A stretch of DNA of 64,000 bases from Botryosphaeria dothidea (Eukaryota; Ascomycota; Dothideomycetes; Botryosphaeriales; Botryosphaeriaceae). Location of the stretch: positions 4,402,001 to 4,466,000 of the forward strand of contig WWBZ02000001.1 in NCBI GenBank assembly GCA_011503125.2, in the 5' to 3' direction. The notes under the pieces were generated by a model. It worked only from the letters and a program-made list of their open reading frames with translations, did no database searches and was not told the DNA's origin. A program made the position numbers and the translations under genes. This document shows positions 9,881 through 20,831 of the stretch, in pieces. Within the stretch, counting starts at the first letter, position 1. Each line of letters starts with the position of its first letter.

Positions 9881-10588
9881 ATGGCAGAAAATCATCGACT
9901 TCTCTCCGACATCAGCGGGGAACGACCTTCCAAGGAGAGCTGTGATCGCAATGGGCCTTCTGAGAAAGATTCAATCCGCCACAAGCTGCCATTTCTCACA
10001 CCTCGTGTGCAGAGAGTCACCGACAAGATTGGCATTTGGGCTTTCGTGCTGACGCTGCTCGTACTGCTGTCGGTCCTCACGGCAGGGGCATATCACCTCG
10101 GAACAAAAAGCTCATACAGACCTCTACCGGAACCTACCAACCTAGGCTCATGCGGAGCCACACCGGAAGAAGGTCGAAACAAGGGATGCGTCTACGACTT
10201 CATACTCGGAGCCTGGATTCACCCCGAGTGTATGGACCATGCCATGTATCAGCAGTACATCTTGGAGTGGAAGACTCTTAACATGACGGTCTTTTCCGAT
10301 CCAGAAGGTCTCAAGGCAGATGGCTTGGAGTATGCGATGGAGGGTGATTACGAATTCATTTGGGCAATCGGGACTTTCCATTACCTTCACTGCGCGTACG
10401 TGATGGAAAAGAATTGGAAGCTGTTGACACATCAGATTCACGCCGTGCCAAGTAACGCCGTGGAGGAGGAACATATGTATCACTGTCTGAATATCACCGG
10501 CAAACCGTCGGTACCGGACCTTACAGACTACTCAGTGCGTCAGATCTTTGAGCGTGCACCAATCCTCGACTGCCTGGTGTATCATTAA
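9881..10588 (+). CDS. UstYa-related membrane oxidase, both HxxHC motifs present
   Basis: A single-exon protein of 235 residues when started at the ATG at 9881, which has a good context (ACCATGG). An earlier in-frame ATG at 9854 would add nine residues. One membrane segment lies near residues 48-68 (IGIWAFVLTLLVLLSVLTAG). The lumenal part has the CGATPEEG, KGCVYDF and ECMDHAM segments shared with the 8449 gene. Two intact metal motifs follow: HYLHC at about 166-170 and HMYHC at about 198-202. It belongs to a branch near UstYa in which the second half begins with a W.P..C.D segment. Likely role: oxidative tailoring in the secretory pathway. Substrate unknown. Confidence 0.8.
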   Translation: MAENHRLLSDISGERPSKESCDRNGPSEKDSIRHKLPFLTPRVQRVTDKIGIWAFVLTLLVLLSVLTAGAYHLGTKSSYRPLPEPTNLGSCGATPEEGRNKGCVYDFILGAWIHPECMDHAMYQQYILEWKTLNMTVFSDPEGLKADGLEYAMEGDYEFIWAIGTFHYLHCAYVMEKNWKLLTHQIHAVPSNAVEEEHMYHCLNITGKPSVPDLTDYSVRQIFERAPILDCLVYH

Positions 10589-11309
10589 GGATGGCAGAAA
10601 CCTTTGGTGGAAATAGTTAATGCGGCTTTCATATATTCCCAATTCATTACCAACTCCTTCTCTTGTCCATGAGTCAAAGAAATGTTACCAGTGGACAGAG
10701 TGTTGTCTACGACAGAAGTGTCTTGCTCATTGCTTCGTACAAGCGGGAAGTGAGGAGTCGTAAACACGTTTCGACATGAATCACAATACCAGAAGGCTGC
10801 AGATGATACACACTGGCATAATTGTTCATTAGCTTACCCATGAGCGGCATTTCATTCGTACGGAATGCGGCTATTTTGTGGTTATCAATAGCTGGGACAC
10901 GCTTGAAGCCACCATGAGTTCAATTACTTTAATTTTCAGCCTTCGGTATACAATTCGCGGACCCCCCGTCTTCCCTCACATCGGAAACAACTTTATGGCT
11001 GTATTTGAGCTTGTTAATTCTGACGAGATTAGCAGGCAAATATGCTATAACCGTGCTTCTTGGTACTGGTACGAAGTTCCGCCTTCGGCAAAATTGGTTT
11101 GAATATGACACAAAATTACTCATAAGATTTGTCATGCTCATTGTTTGACCAGTATTCAGCTTCTAAAAGAGACCCTTGTCCAGAGACCAAATGGTGAGGA
11201 CCAAACCATGCATTCGACGGCCTTACTTGTGTGAAAACGCGCATCCCTCGCCCTCCCAGAACCCCCCATCTCACCGATCAAAACACCTCATTGTGCAATA
11301 ACTTCGTCG

Positions 11310-13063
11310 ATGTTTGGATATAGTTTCGTCACACTCACCAAGGAGGAAGCCATCCACCGCCGCGAGCTCTTAGATCTATATGCGACAATTACACAATTCT
11401 CACCAATCGTCCCAATATTTTGCATCCGTATCTATCGCGGTGCTCGGTGAGGCTCTCGTACGATATTTCCTTCCTCCTACTTTCGACACGCAGGGTCATA
11501 TACGCAAGACGAAAGGACATGGCTGCCCAGTATCCGGTTGAAGCTTGGTCGTTTACACTTATGGCTGGATAAGCGGACTGCAATAGTGTTCACGAGAGGC
11601 GAGTGTGAATTTTCAATCATCTGGACAGCCTGGCTTCTGTTATTGTCCATTCACAGAACCGGGGATGGTATGTGCTCTCTGAAGAAACCGTCCAAAGAAA
11701 TCAGCCATGCTAAGAAAACTTTCTGCCTCAAGACTTCATACATCTTACCCGGCGACTCGGGATCGTCGGAGTGGCCCAACTCCCACTCCAATACTTATTA
11801 GGAAGACGATCGACACAAGCTGCCGTACATCTGCTGATGGGTCTGTCATATGAGCGTCAAATCACCCTGCACCGACTTCTTGGAGCAATTGTCTTCGCTT
11901 TTTCATCCCTTCATGCAAGCCTTTACACATATTTCTTGGTGCAGTCTGACCTCTTTCCGGCCCTTATACAGGACATGGACGTCGCTGCAGGTGTGTGCGC
12001 CTGTACTGCGATCTTGCTGTTGGTTTTGACGTCTTCCCGCGTCGTGTCGCATTGGAACTACAGGCTGTTCTACACGGCCCACGTGGTGCTCAGCTCGCTC
12101 ATGGTCGTACTGCTTTTCCTGCACACGCACCACGTCCGCAAATACGTCGTGGAGATGCTCGCGGCGCGCGTCCTCGACGAGCTGCTCCGGCGCAGCGGCA
12201 CGCGGAAGTTCTGCGGGACCATCGACCTCCTGCCCGGCACGAACCTGGTCCGCATCACGGTGCCGCTGCCCTCGTGGCGGGACGCGCGCGGCTTCAAGCC
12301 GGGGCAGCACGTCCACCTGGGCCGCCCGCTGGCGACGCAACCCCTTCACCGTCGCCTCGCTGCCCGGCCGCGACCGCCGGCTGCTCCTCGTCGCCCGCAC
12401 GCGGCGCGGCGGCACCGCGCGCCTGGCCGCCGTCGCGCGCTGGAGGCCGACCGCCGCATCCCGCTGTCGATCGAGGGCCCCTACGGGCGCCCGCTCGAGA
12501 GCGCGGCGCTGCGCGACTGCGACCACGTTCTCGTCGTGGCCGGCAGCGTGGGTGCGACGTTCGGCGTCCCCGTATTCCGAAGCCTGGCGGCGGCCAGGAA
12601 AAGAGGGGCCGGGAACGTCGAGGTCGACCGGGGCGGGCTTTCGTTCGTGTGGGCGGTGAGGCATCTCACAGAGGCATCCTGGACCTTCCCGAAAGAGTCG
12701 GAGAGATCGGAACAGCCGTCATTGCTGGGAATGGACGAAGAGGTGACGTTGTACGTCACTGGCCGAGCTGGCGGTGATAACGCCGTTGCAGATGCAAGCT
12801 TGTCGGGCGGCCTTGAGCTCGGAGAGCGGGACGAAGGACTTCCCGAGCAGCAATTGCAAAGGGATGCCCAAGGAAGCGTCGTAAAGCTTGGACGACCATG
12901 CCTACGTTCTATCGTCGATCAAACATTTGCTGCGGCAAGCGGGAGGGTGGCTGTGGTGGTCTGTGGCCCGGATGCCATGGTAGAAGAACTTCGAGCATGT
13001 GTAAACAATTGGAGGACCAAGGGGAGGCACGTTCTCTGGCATGCTGAGAAATTCACACAGTAG
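11310..13063 (+). CDS. Ferric-reductase-like flavocytochrome (FRE/NOX), compensated double frameshift
   Basis: Membrane metalloreductase with heme-binding transmembrane helices, then FAD and NAD(P)H domains. Exons 11310-11439, 11494-11667 and 11733-13063 give 544 codons. The first donor could also be 11447. Family features are the N-terminal MFGYSFVTLTKEEA, the TAWLLLLS helix, GIVGVAQLPLQYLLG, HRLLGAIVFAFSSLHA, HVVLSSLMVVLLFLH, FKPGQHVHLG and SIEGPYG, and VVVCGPDAMVEEL near the end. The FAD motif does not appear in the open frame. At about 12340-12440 it appears in another frame as NPFTVASLPGRD, and the original frame resumes at about 12445. Two opposite frameshifts therefore swap about 35 residues for a Pro/Arg-rich string. 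This may be a loss-of-function change or an assembly error in GC-rich sequence. Confidence 0.8.
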
Positions 13064-14097
13064 GACCTCTCCAAGTTGCAGTCATCGACGGAGCGAGGGA
13101 ACAGAAGGTTAAGAAAAGTTTAAATGTTTCCGCTGCTTGTAGACTGACGACGGTACCCCGCTAATCGCCGCGTCGGCGCCACCCGCCGACAATATGCACG
13201 TAGATTATAGTGATCTAGTACCGATCCGATCTGGCCGTGGCCATCTAGATCGTAACATGTGCACAGGTAGTCTCTCAAGTTTTGTAGATAAAAACTAAAC
13301 AAGATCACTACTAGATACTTAGCGTTCGTGATAGCACATCGCGTCGACTCTCATCGTGCTTATCAGCTCTACTCCGCTTCTCCTTAGAGAAAGACAGCTC
13401 GGTTACGCGGCCGACTAGATAGATCCGAACTCGAATCTAGGCAAACTGAAGCCAACGAGTGGCAAAGGCCTCCGTCATACCCCCGTTGCACCCGTATCTT
13501 CTCTCCTGCGATCTTAGGCAACTTGGCTAACACGTTTCCTTTGTAGGTACTCGTACGAGATTCCCTTGGCTCAGTGCAAGCGGCTACTGCAAAAGGGATT
13601 GCAGGAAGGCCTAAACTCTTGGCCGCCGTCCTGGGTTCTCGGAGCTGGGCCCGGAAGACGTTCCGGTTCAGTAGTCGCCGGTCAAGAGAACAATCGCGCT
13701 AGCAATGTAAGGCGTCCTTGGGTTACGAGTATGGCGTGGAGAAAGAGTCAGGAACTCGAAGGACATGGTTCCAGCAGAGTGTACGGCGTGCTGTTCTTAC
13801 GGCGACGGTCCTCAGGAACATCCTCGGTTATATGCGGAGTGTTTACATTTCCTAGAATGGACTGGGCAGTATGATCGTATTGCCCAACGTGTCTCGGTCA
13901 ATCAGCGTTGGCGTTATGCGTGCTGAGGAGCAGTATATCGGCCCGACTGGCTACTCTATTGCCCCACCTACATCTCCATCGCGGAACACTGCGGATAGTT
14001 GGCCCTGGGCCCAATAGCTTCGTAATACTAACAGATAGTCTTTTTAAAGAATCTAGGGTGTGCCGTATTGATTCGCCTGTATACGGCAATCACGACC
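13064..14097. other. Intergenic, no gene supported
   Basis: Short ORFs only, for example 13566-13874. None has recognisable domains or a splice-supported extension. It includes the promoter side of the Zn2Cys6 regulator. Nothing else is seen. Confidence 0.6.
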
Positions 14098-16479
14098 ATG
14101 GAAACGCGGACGTATAAGCGTCGTCCCGGCGCTTGCGAGGGCTGCAAGAACCGGAAACTCAAGTGTAAGTCCTTAACGAAACTTCGAAACCGAGTCTTAC
14201 CGCATGCTAAAAGACGGCAACAGGCGATGGAGGCGAGCCTACATGCAACAAGTGCCAGGTAAGTCGTGACACTGCACTGCAAAGGATATCTCAATTGACG
14301 TAGTACAGGCGAACGGCCACACTTGCCGCTATCCTCCCAGAAAGAAGCGTGGGAGGCCCAGTAAGTGCCAGCAGCCGGAAGCCATGCACAACCACTACTC
14401 ACGAAAGGAATGAAAGGTCGGAAGTCGATATCATCCACTGCGGCGGCGTCTTCAATGGCTTTTGAAAGCCCGATAATGCCATTCAACCAAGCAGAGAGCC
14501 ACAGAAGCGATGTCCAAGGGATCTGGCCATCACCTCCGACATTTGATATGGACGGATCAGGTGACCCCAGTTCGACAAGCTCACATCAGTTTGACGATCT
14601 TAGTATCTCAGACTCGCTGCTTCTAGAGGGAGGCCAAGACAGCAATGTGATTGATCTCTTCGATACCTCCCAGCGGATATTCGACAACGTTAGTTTGACG
14701 GCACTCTCTCCTATCTCGCCTGAATTTCGCACTATAGATGGGAAGTCAGAGTTACAGTCCAAAGTTGCAGAACTGTATCAGAGTACGTGTGCTGTTCCAA
14801 TGTTCTGCGTCTGCCATCTCTGACATCCCAGGCAGGCTTTGACGTGGTCGACTTTTCCGGAACCACCCTCTTATCACGAATAACCACGTTCAATTCAACC
14901 CACAATTTGACTTCTGAGCCCATGGAGAAAGCTATCCAAGACATACTTTCTCAAATGAACCTCCCGGTCGACAAACCAGAAACAATCAACGGGAGCATGG
15001 GTCAAGAAGACGATCCGGGTCTCCTTCGATCATGTCTCACGAGTAAGTCTAGAGACGACCCCTTGCCTGAGCTTGTTGGCTAAAAGCAGGCAAAAGCCTT
15101 TCTCGGGCAACCGTACATGTATGTTCCCAGGAGAAGCGCCGCGAAGTCACTCGCTAAGCCATTTGGCCAGGGGCGCGAACTTCATCGACAGGGACAGGCT
15201 CTTTAGACTTTTCGACGAGATAGTAGTCAACAAAAGAGATGACGCCGCTTCTATCGCCTTGGTATACGGAGCGGTTGCGACAGGTGCCAAGCATGAACGC
15301 GTGCGAAACCCGAACAAGTGCAACGACCCAGCCATAGCCACACGGCACTTCGAGAAAGCTGTCGGAATGTTCCAGCGATTAGGAGGAAAGTATACGATCA
15401 CCAAATTTAAGGTAAATTCACTTGCCCTTCAAGAATACAGCATTAGCGCTAACATATCTCAGGCCGCTCTAACGCTGGTAAGATGCCACAGAACGTTTTC
15501 TCCAATGTCCCATGGGCTAAAATTTAGGAGCTTGCATTTGCTGTGCGATGGGTACCAGATGAGGTTCCGAGGCTCTTGGCAGATTGTACATTCTACGCAC
15601 AGGCTCTGCGACTGAATAGCAGACGTACTCTGAGTGTACTTTGCCGCGATCCTCAAGAGGAGATGCAGCTGAAAGAGGGCTTCTGGGTCCTTTATGTCAT
15701 TGAAAAGCGCCACTGTATGTGGACGGGTCGGTTCTCTGTGCGTCAACAAGCTGTGAGAAGCCGAACAGCACGCACTGACATAGAAGTTCCAGGTACTCCC
15801 GGACGATTACATCGATCACATACTTCCCGGTCAGGATAAGTATCTAGGTTGCCAGAACAAGGAATTCGTCACACAATGCCTATTTGCACGGCTTTGCTCA
15901 CACGCGATGCAAAAAATCCATGGTAGGGAGGCGCGCAATTTGCTGTTCGCGTGCCAAAGAGACGAATGCCTACGCCTCCTCGAAACTTGGAAAGACTCTT
16001 CCATCACTGAAAACGGCCATGGTGCGTCACACACGGCATTCTACAAACTTTCTACCAGCATTCAATATTTTGAACTGCTGCTATGCATCTACGCACAGGA
16101 ATTATTACAACCGGTGCATTCGAGTCAGTTTGAAAAAGCCCGGCTCTCGATCCTCAAGGCTGCGCAAGAAATTCTGGGATCTCTGAACGATATGGACAAT
16201 TTTACCGTGGCTGCTGACTGGTATATTCAACCACTCTTTGGAGGAGGCCACAATGATAGCTGACATCAATTCAGGGGATTTGTAAGAACGATTATCTTGG
16301 CATTCTGCGCTTCAGCCAGTCTACTAAGGGTGGTGCCAGAGAGGTCAAATCTACTTAAATACATGGGGTCAGCACTTGGATATTTTGCTCGTCTTTCCAT
16401 GGTTTCAAGCATTCCTTTTGAGAAGTTCAATTTGATAATGGCTGAGGCTTTCCGCCTGAGCAGTGATTGGGCAAGTTAA
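14098..16479 (+). CDS. Zn2Cys6 transcription factor with fungal-trans domain
   Basis: Probable pathway-specific regulator. The zinc cluster is split over three small exons (14098-14164, 14224-14258, 14309-14360): RRPGACEGCKNRKLKC, then DGGEPTCNKCQ, then ANGHTCRYPPRKKRGRP. Later exons are 14417-14782, 14836-15042, one ending at 15411, 15463-15477, 15528-15737, 15793-16220 and 16275-16479. The middle-homology part includes FIDRDRLFRLFDEI, AVGMFQRLGG and EGFWVLYVIEKRH. The exon ending at 15411 is ambiguous. Acceptor 15096 gives a family-like PYMYVPRRSAAKS but then needs a one-base correction near 15170. Acceptor 15130 keeps the frame but drops that segment. It lies between the ferric reductase and the condensation-domain gene, as expected for a cluster regulator. 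Confidence 0.85.
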
Positions 16480-17950
16480 AAACAGGGGAACCCAAGTGAA
16501 CAGAGCGCGTATCTTTAGAAGAGAGAACAACTCGTCAGCCAGCACTACCCAATATAATTGGCTCAGCGTCGCTGTAATTCCCTTACAGAAGTGAAATTGT
16601 GCATTTGCGGTTTCGGCTCCTCATATAGTCGGATAGACGGTATATTTGATTTTATCAGTATCAAGCCATTCATATTTCACATGACGGTTCCTGCCGCATC
16701 GAACTGTCATTTCAGCGCTATGTTTATCCATTTGTCATTGCTGCACGCTGAAAAGATACCCATCTCGTGGCATTTGAGGTCCGAGATTGGAACAAGAGCC
16801 ATGATGATCTTTAAGGAGGCTGGACTTGACCACTGACGTAAATGGCTTGAGATATTCAATTACAGGACATTATTCATCATCTCCGATGCAAAGTCGTGCC
16901 CTGTGAAGGGATTCGGTGGATTTCCCGAAGGTGTTCCAGGTATAGTATTTGGAGGCGGCGGCTCGAGTGAGGATGGAGTTGGCTCATCATAAAGCTCTTA
17001 AGGTGTTCTTACTCCTTGTTATGAACTTGGAGGGGTGTCTCGTGTGTTGAGAAAGGGTGGGTGCACCGCTCAATCTGTTGTTTAAAACGTCGACTTGAAT
17101 CACCTTGACGTAATCGAAGGGGACAGTGACGTCTCAATGGAAATCTTCCCCTGTTTGCTGAAGTTGTATGACAAGCCTTTTTCAAAGAGAGTTGAATCAG
17201 CTTTCTATTTAAAGATCCAGGTGCAGGGCGAGATCATGGCCGAGGCAGCTTGGTGGCAAGCCAGGTGTTATCCTTCCTGTACTTGGTATTGAGAGCATGC
17301 TTCATGGCTTCGACCCAGTCTCGTGGCTCTGTTAGCAAGCTATTGATCCTGGGCGTGGCAAATCAATATGCCATGATTTGCGGTGGAGGTGATGGAACGT
17401 GCATGGTTGGGCACGCTTCCCGACACCTGCTCCCAGATTCCTCAAGCCAATCTCGCGTTCTAAAGAATGAAGTAGAGAGATAGTGAGGTCTAAAAATAAG
17501 AGCCAGGGTGATTATGTGCTACGGTCTTACTTTTTCCGACCAGAAGGATACAATAAGTAATAAAAGAATATCGAAAGTCTACAATAACATCTTTCGAGTC
17601 TACGTAATGTCACCTGATATTAGTAGGGAGCATTTCCTACAGCCGAACGTAGTTTGAACTTTCAACCAATATCTCTTTACTTATGCTTATTCTCGAAAGT
17701 TACAAGTCCTAAGTTTTCGCCAAGGTACAATTATCCGAGAGTTCCGGAAGCAATCGGTAGTAGTATCGGTTATTACAGGAATGAAATCTTCCGCAATCTC
17801 TTCCTCACTCTACGAGACCCATATACATTTGACCTTCTTCCCTTTTCGCACTCTTTTGCCGGTCTTTCAAAGTCTTGACGAACTGTCTGGCTCAGAAAAG
17901 CGCTATCCTTCCGTTCGAGGTATTTTTCCCACATCCTTGATTTCAGATCC
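16480..17950. other. Gene-poor spacer with mobile-element trace
   Basis: AT-rich spacer between the regulator and the condensation-domain gene. No intact gene was found. It holds the possible Ty1/copia fragment listed separately; the remainder shows only short chance ORFs. Confidence 0.55.
17236..17345 (-). mobile_element. Possible decayed Ty1/copia polyprotein fragment
   Basis: The minus-strand reading EPRDWVEAMKHALNT, followed by NTWLATKLP, resembles the start of copia reverse transcriptase, where a Pro-rich linker leads into an EP..W.EAM..A segment and then N.TW.LV.LP. Stops flank it on both sides and no other retrotransposon domains remain. The match is by eye only and short, so it could be chance. 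Confidence 0.35.
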
Positions 17951-19370
17951 ATGTCTTCAATACAGGCGCAACCAAGATTTTCCCTCCTAAGAATGGAGGA
18001 AGATGAATTGCAGTGTTTTCTTGATGAAAAACTAGAAGAGGTGGACATTGACCAGGTTTCCGAGGTGGAGGATATTTACCCTTGCGCGCCCATCCAGGAA
18101 GGCATCCAGCTGAGTAAGATGGATCCTTCAGCGCCAGACTACAACGTTGTCGCTACCATCTCCATTGACCCTATCCGAGATGACGATGTTATTGACATGA
18201 AATTGGTCCGCCATTCTTGGCAGCAAGTGGTTGATCGGCATCCCATCCTACGAACCATATTTGTGGAAAGCGTGGACTACGGCCGATTTTCAGACCAAAT
18301 CATCCTTTTGCGCTCTGAGGCAGATATCCGAGAAGTTCAAAGTCTTGAAGAGTGCACCGATGTGCTTGAATTTCCTGAAAACCGGCCGGCACATTGTCTC
18401 ACCATTGCCTCCAAGGAGCGGCGGAGCGTCCACTGCCGCCTTGAAATCGATCACACCCTCACAGACGGATTCTCTGTCGCAATCTTGATGCGCGATTTGG
18501 CCCGCGCATATGTCGGAAAATTACCACAGGCACCGGAGGCACGGTACAGCGAGTACATTGCCTTTCTCCAACGCGAGGATGGCGAGGCTCATCTACAGTA
18601 TTGGGAACACTTGCTGGCTGGAGCACAGCCATGTTTGTTCCCGACCCTGTCGAAACCTCTTGCAGGCCAATCGGAGTCCATCCAACTGACAGTTCCTGTG
18701 CCGAATCTACGATCTTCAGTCCTCCATGCCTTTTGCCGGAAGCTCAACGTCACACTATTCAACGTCGTGCAGACAGCCTGGGCCCTTGTCCTTCGAAGCT
18801 ACACTGGCATGAACGACGTTTGCTTTGGATACGTCACGTCGGGTAGGGACTTGCCGATCAAGAATGTTGAAAAGATCATGGGACCCCTAATCAATACTTT
18901 GATTTGCCGTGTGCGGTTGGGCAATTCGCAGTCGCTCTCGGGATTGGTGAAGGACGTACAGAGACAGTTTCTTGAGAGTGCTGATTACCAAACAACTTCA
19001 CTCGGAAGTATTTATGACGCTCTTCAAATGAGACGACGCCGGCTTTTTAACACCGCTGTCCTCTTCCGGCCGCTGCACCTGGACAATGTCAAAAATGATA
19101 CGGTTTCGCTGTCCCTTATTGGCAGGAAGTCCTACACAGAGGTACGTTACAAAAAAACCTTCGACTGGAGATAGTGGGCTTAACCGTGCTTAGTTTGACC
19201 TCACTGTATCTCTCGAACGATCCGACAAGATTGCGATCAACTTTTATTATTCCCCTGAGGCTTTCTCGGTGCAGAGCATTGCAGCGGTAGCCTCTACGCT
19301 CTCACAAGTCCTTTTGATGATGCCGAGATCAGTCAAGCTTCCTAACGCCACACCACAGCCGCTCGCATAG
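17951..19370 (+). CDS. Stand-alone NRPS-type condensation domain protein
   Basis: A free-standing condensation (C) domain of 455 residues in two exons, 17951-19141 and 19194-19370. The 52-bp intron starts GTACGT. The N-terminal segment EDIYPCAPIQEGIQ is typical of fungal NRPS C domains, as is RHPILRTIFVE. The catalytic motif is DHTLTDG near residue 168: the second His, Asp and Gly of HHxxxDG are kept and the first His is Asp. Later matches are VLRSYTGMNDVCFGYVTSGR and MGPLINTLICRV. It ends soon after the C domain. No adenylation or carrier domain is nearby. It may act in trans as an acyl/peptidyl transferase, or be what is left of an NRPS. Start could also be the ATG at 17993. Confidence 0.87.
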
Positions 19371-20831
19371 TGTGGAAATTCGCGAAGACGTCTTGCACAA
19401 AGAGCACAACACCGGCACTGGTTAGGTTCTTTTAGATAGAATAGTGCCAAAGCGGAAGACTTACTTTCGACGGGTTGTTTCTGCTACGGCGGGGAGCTGG
19501 GGGTTTGGCACAATGTGAGAGCCATGTCTTTTTAGAATGAATAAAGAAACGGACGAGAAAGTAAGTCTTCCGCTTAGGTCCACAGCTTGGCCAGGAGAAC
19601 ATCCCCAAGTTCCGCGTTGCCTTTTATCTGCACGGCAAGCACCTCTAGCGCCTCGGGAATATACGATAAAGATACTAAAATGAAGTTTAGCCAGATTAGG
19701 AAGGCATTTGCGGATTTAATTCTCCTTATGGCGGAATGCAGACGGAAACGTTCATCTATCATTCAAAAGTCACTACACAACTTTGCAGGATAGAAATATC
19801 TTTAGAATGTGCGGAAGGGCTTCCCTTTTCAAATCAATTATGCTCACTCTAGCCATTCATCAACGCGTATTTGAAACCATCGGCGGCCAATGAGATTGAC
19901 GGTGGATCTACAAGAATCATGCCGCTCGCTATTCGTGAGGTTGATCTTCAGTGTTCAACCCCAATGCGGAAATTCCGCCGCCACTTAATGACCTTCTTTT
20001 GCAACGTAGCATCGACTTCGGCGAGATACAACCAGCTACACCACTGCCAAGGCTGCAGAACTCTCATTCACCAAACGAGCAGATTCATCATCATCACTGC
20101 TTCCACCTCCCACGATGATGTTTTGACACTATGTATCACATCTCGCTACCCGCTCATTACAGCTACTAACTGTTTGTGATGTGGCAACGACGGGCTTTGC
20201 TTTTGGACTCAAGTGACCGCGGTCACGGCTCGTGCTAACGATTGAATTGGGCTCGCCATAAAGGTCCCTACAGATCACTCGATGAACGGACCGGGCACGG
20301 CGCGACCACCTCGACGCCTTCCGCACCACCGCTCTGAGCGCCTCGCCACGTATCAGCTCTCCTGTAGTCTATGCTACCATGACAGGTAGCTAGTTATTTG
20401 TCTTGGTTGTCGAACATCATCGTCGAGACAGTAGTACCACAACGGGAGGCACAATCGAAAATGCAGCAGTGATTGCTGAAACGATCTTTAGTTATCACAA
20501 GACCTCCTAGAGGCGTTCTCTCCAACCTATAGGTACAGCCCAGCTCCTGAGCGCTTGTATGAGGCCAGATGAAACAGCCCTCTCAGGGAGCATTTCCAGG
20601 CCCACTCAATCAACCATACCAACTAGAAGTCGTTTTTCAATTGGCCTGCTAGCACGCCCTGAATCGCTCCATCCGGCCAGCTCACAGGCATCCCCTGCAT
20701 GGTTCTGTGGCTCTCCTCCCTCGCCCGCCATCACTGCCCGTCCAGTAGTCTCCACGACACCTGAACAAACAACCTCACAGCAGCCGTTGACCCAGTATTC
20801 ACTGTCAAGTCGGTACAGGTTCAAAGGGATT
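19371..20831. other. Intergenic boundary between accessory region and kinase locus
   Basis: No supported gene. It contains the 124-bp inverted repeat listed separately. ORFs up to about 100 codons here show no family features. Confidence 0.55.
19451..19574. repeat. 124-bp inverted repeat, MITE-like
   Basis: AGCGGAAGACTTACTTTC at 19451-19468 has its exact reverse complement at 19557-19574, with about 88 bases between. The arms are perfect over 18 bases, then diverge. The size suits a very small MITE or a solo hairpin. I see no clear target duplication and no matching ends on the Tc1 element of this window, so the family is unknown. Confidence 0.5.

Noticed and set aside
11903..12777. 253- and 260-codon ORFs on both strands
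   Set aside because: Shadows of the ferric-reductase exon. Only the short NPFTVASLPGRD window in a third frame is meaningful and is reported as a frameshift.
13380..13450. tRNA-like B-box word
   Set aside because: GAACTCGAATCT recalls a T-arm, but no acceptor stem or anticodon loop can be folded around it by eye.
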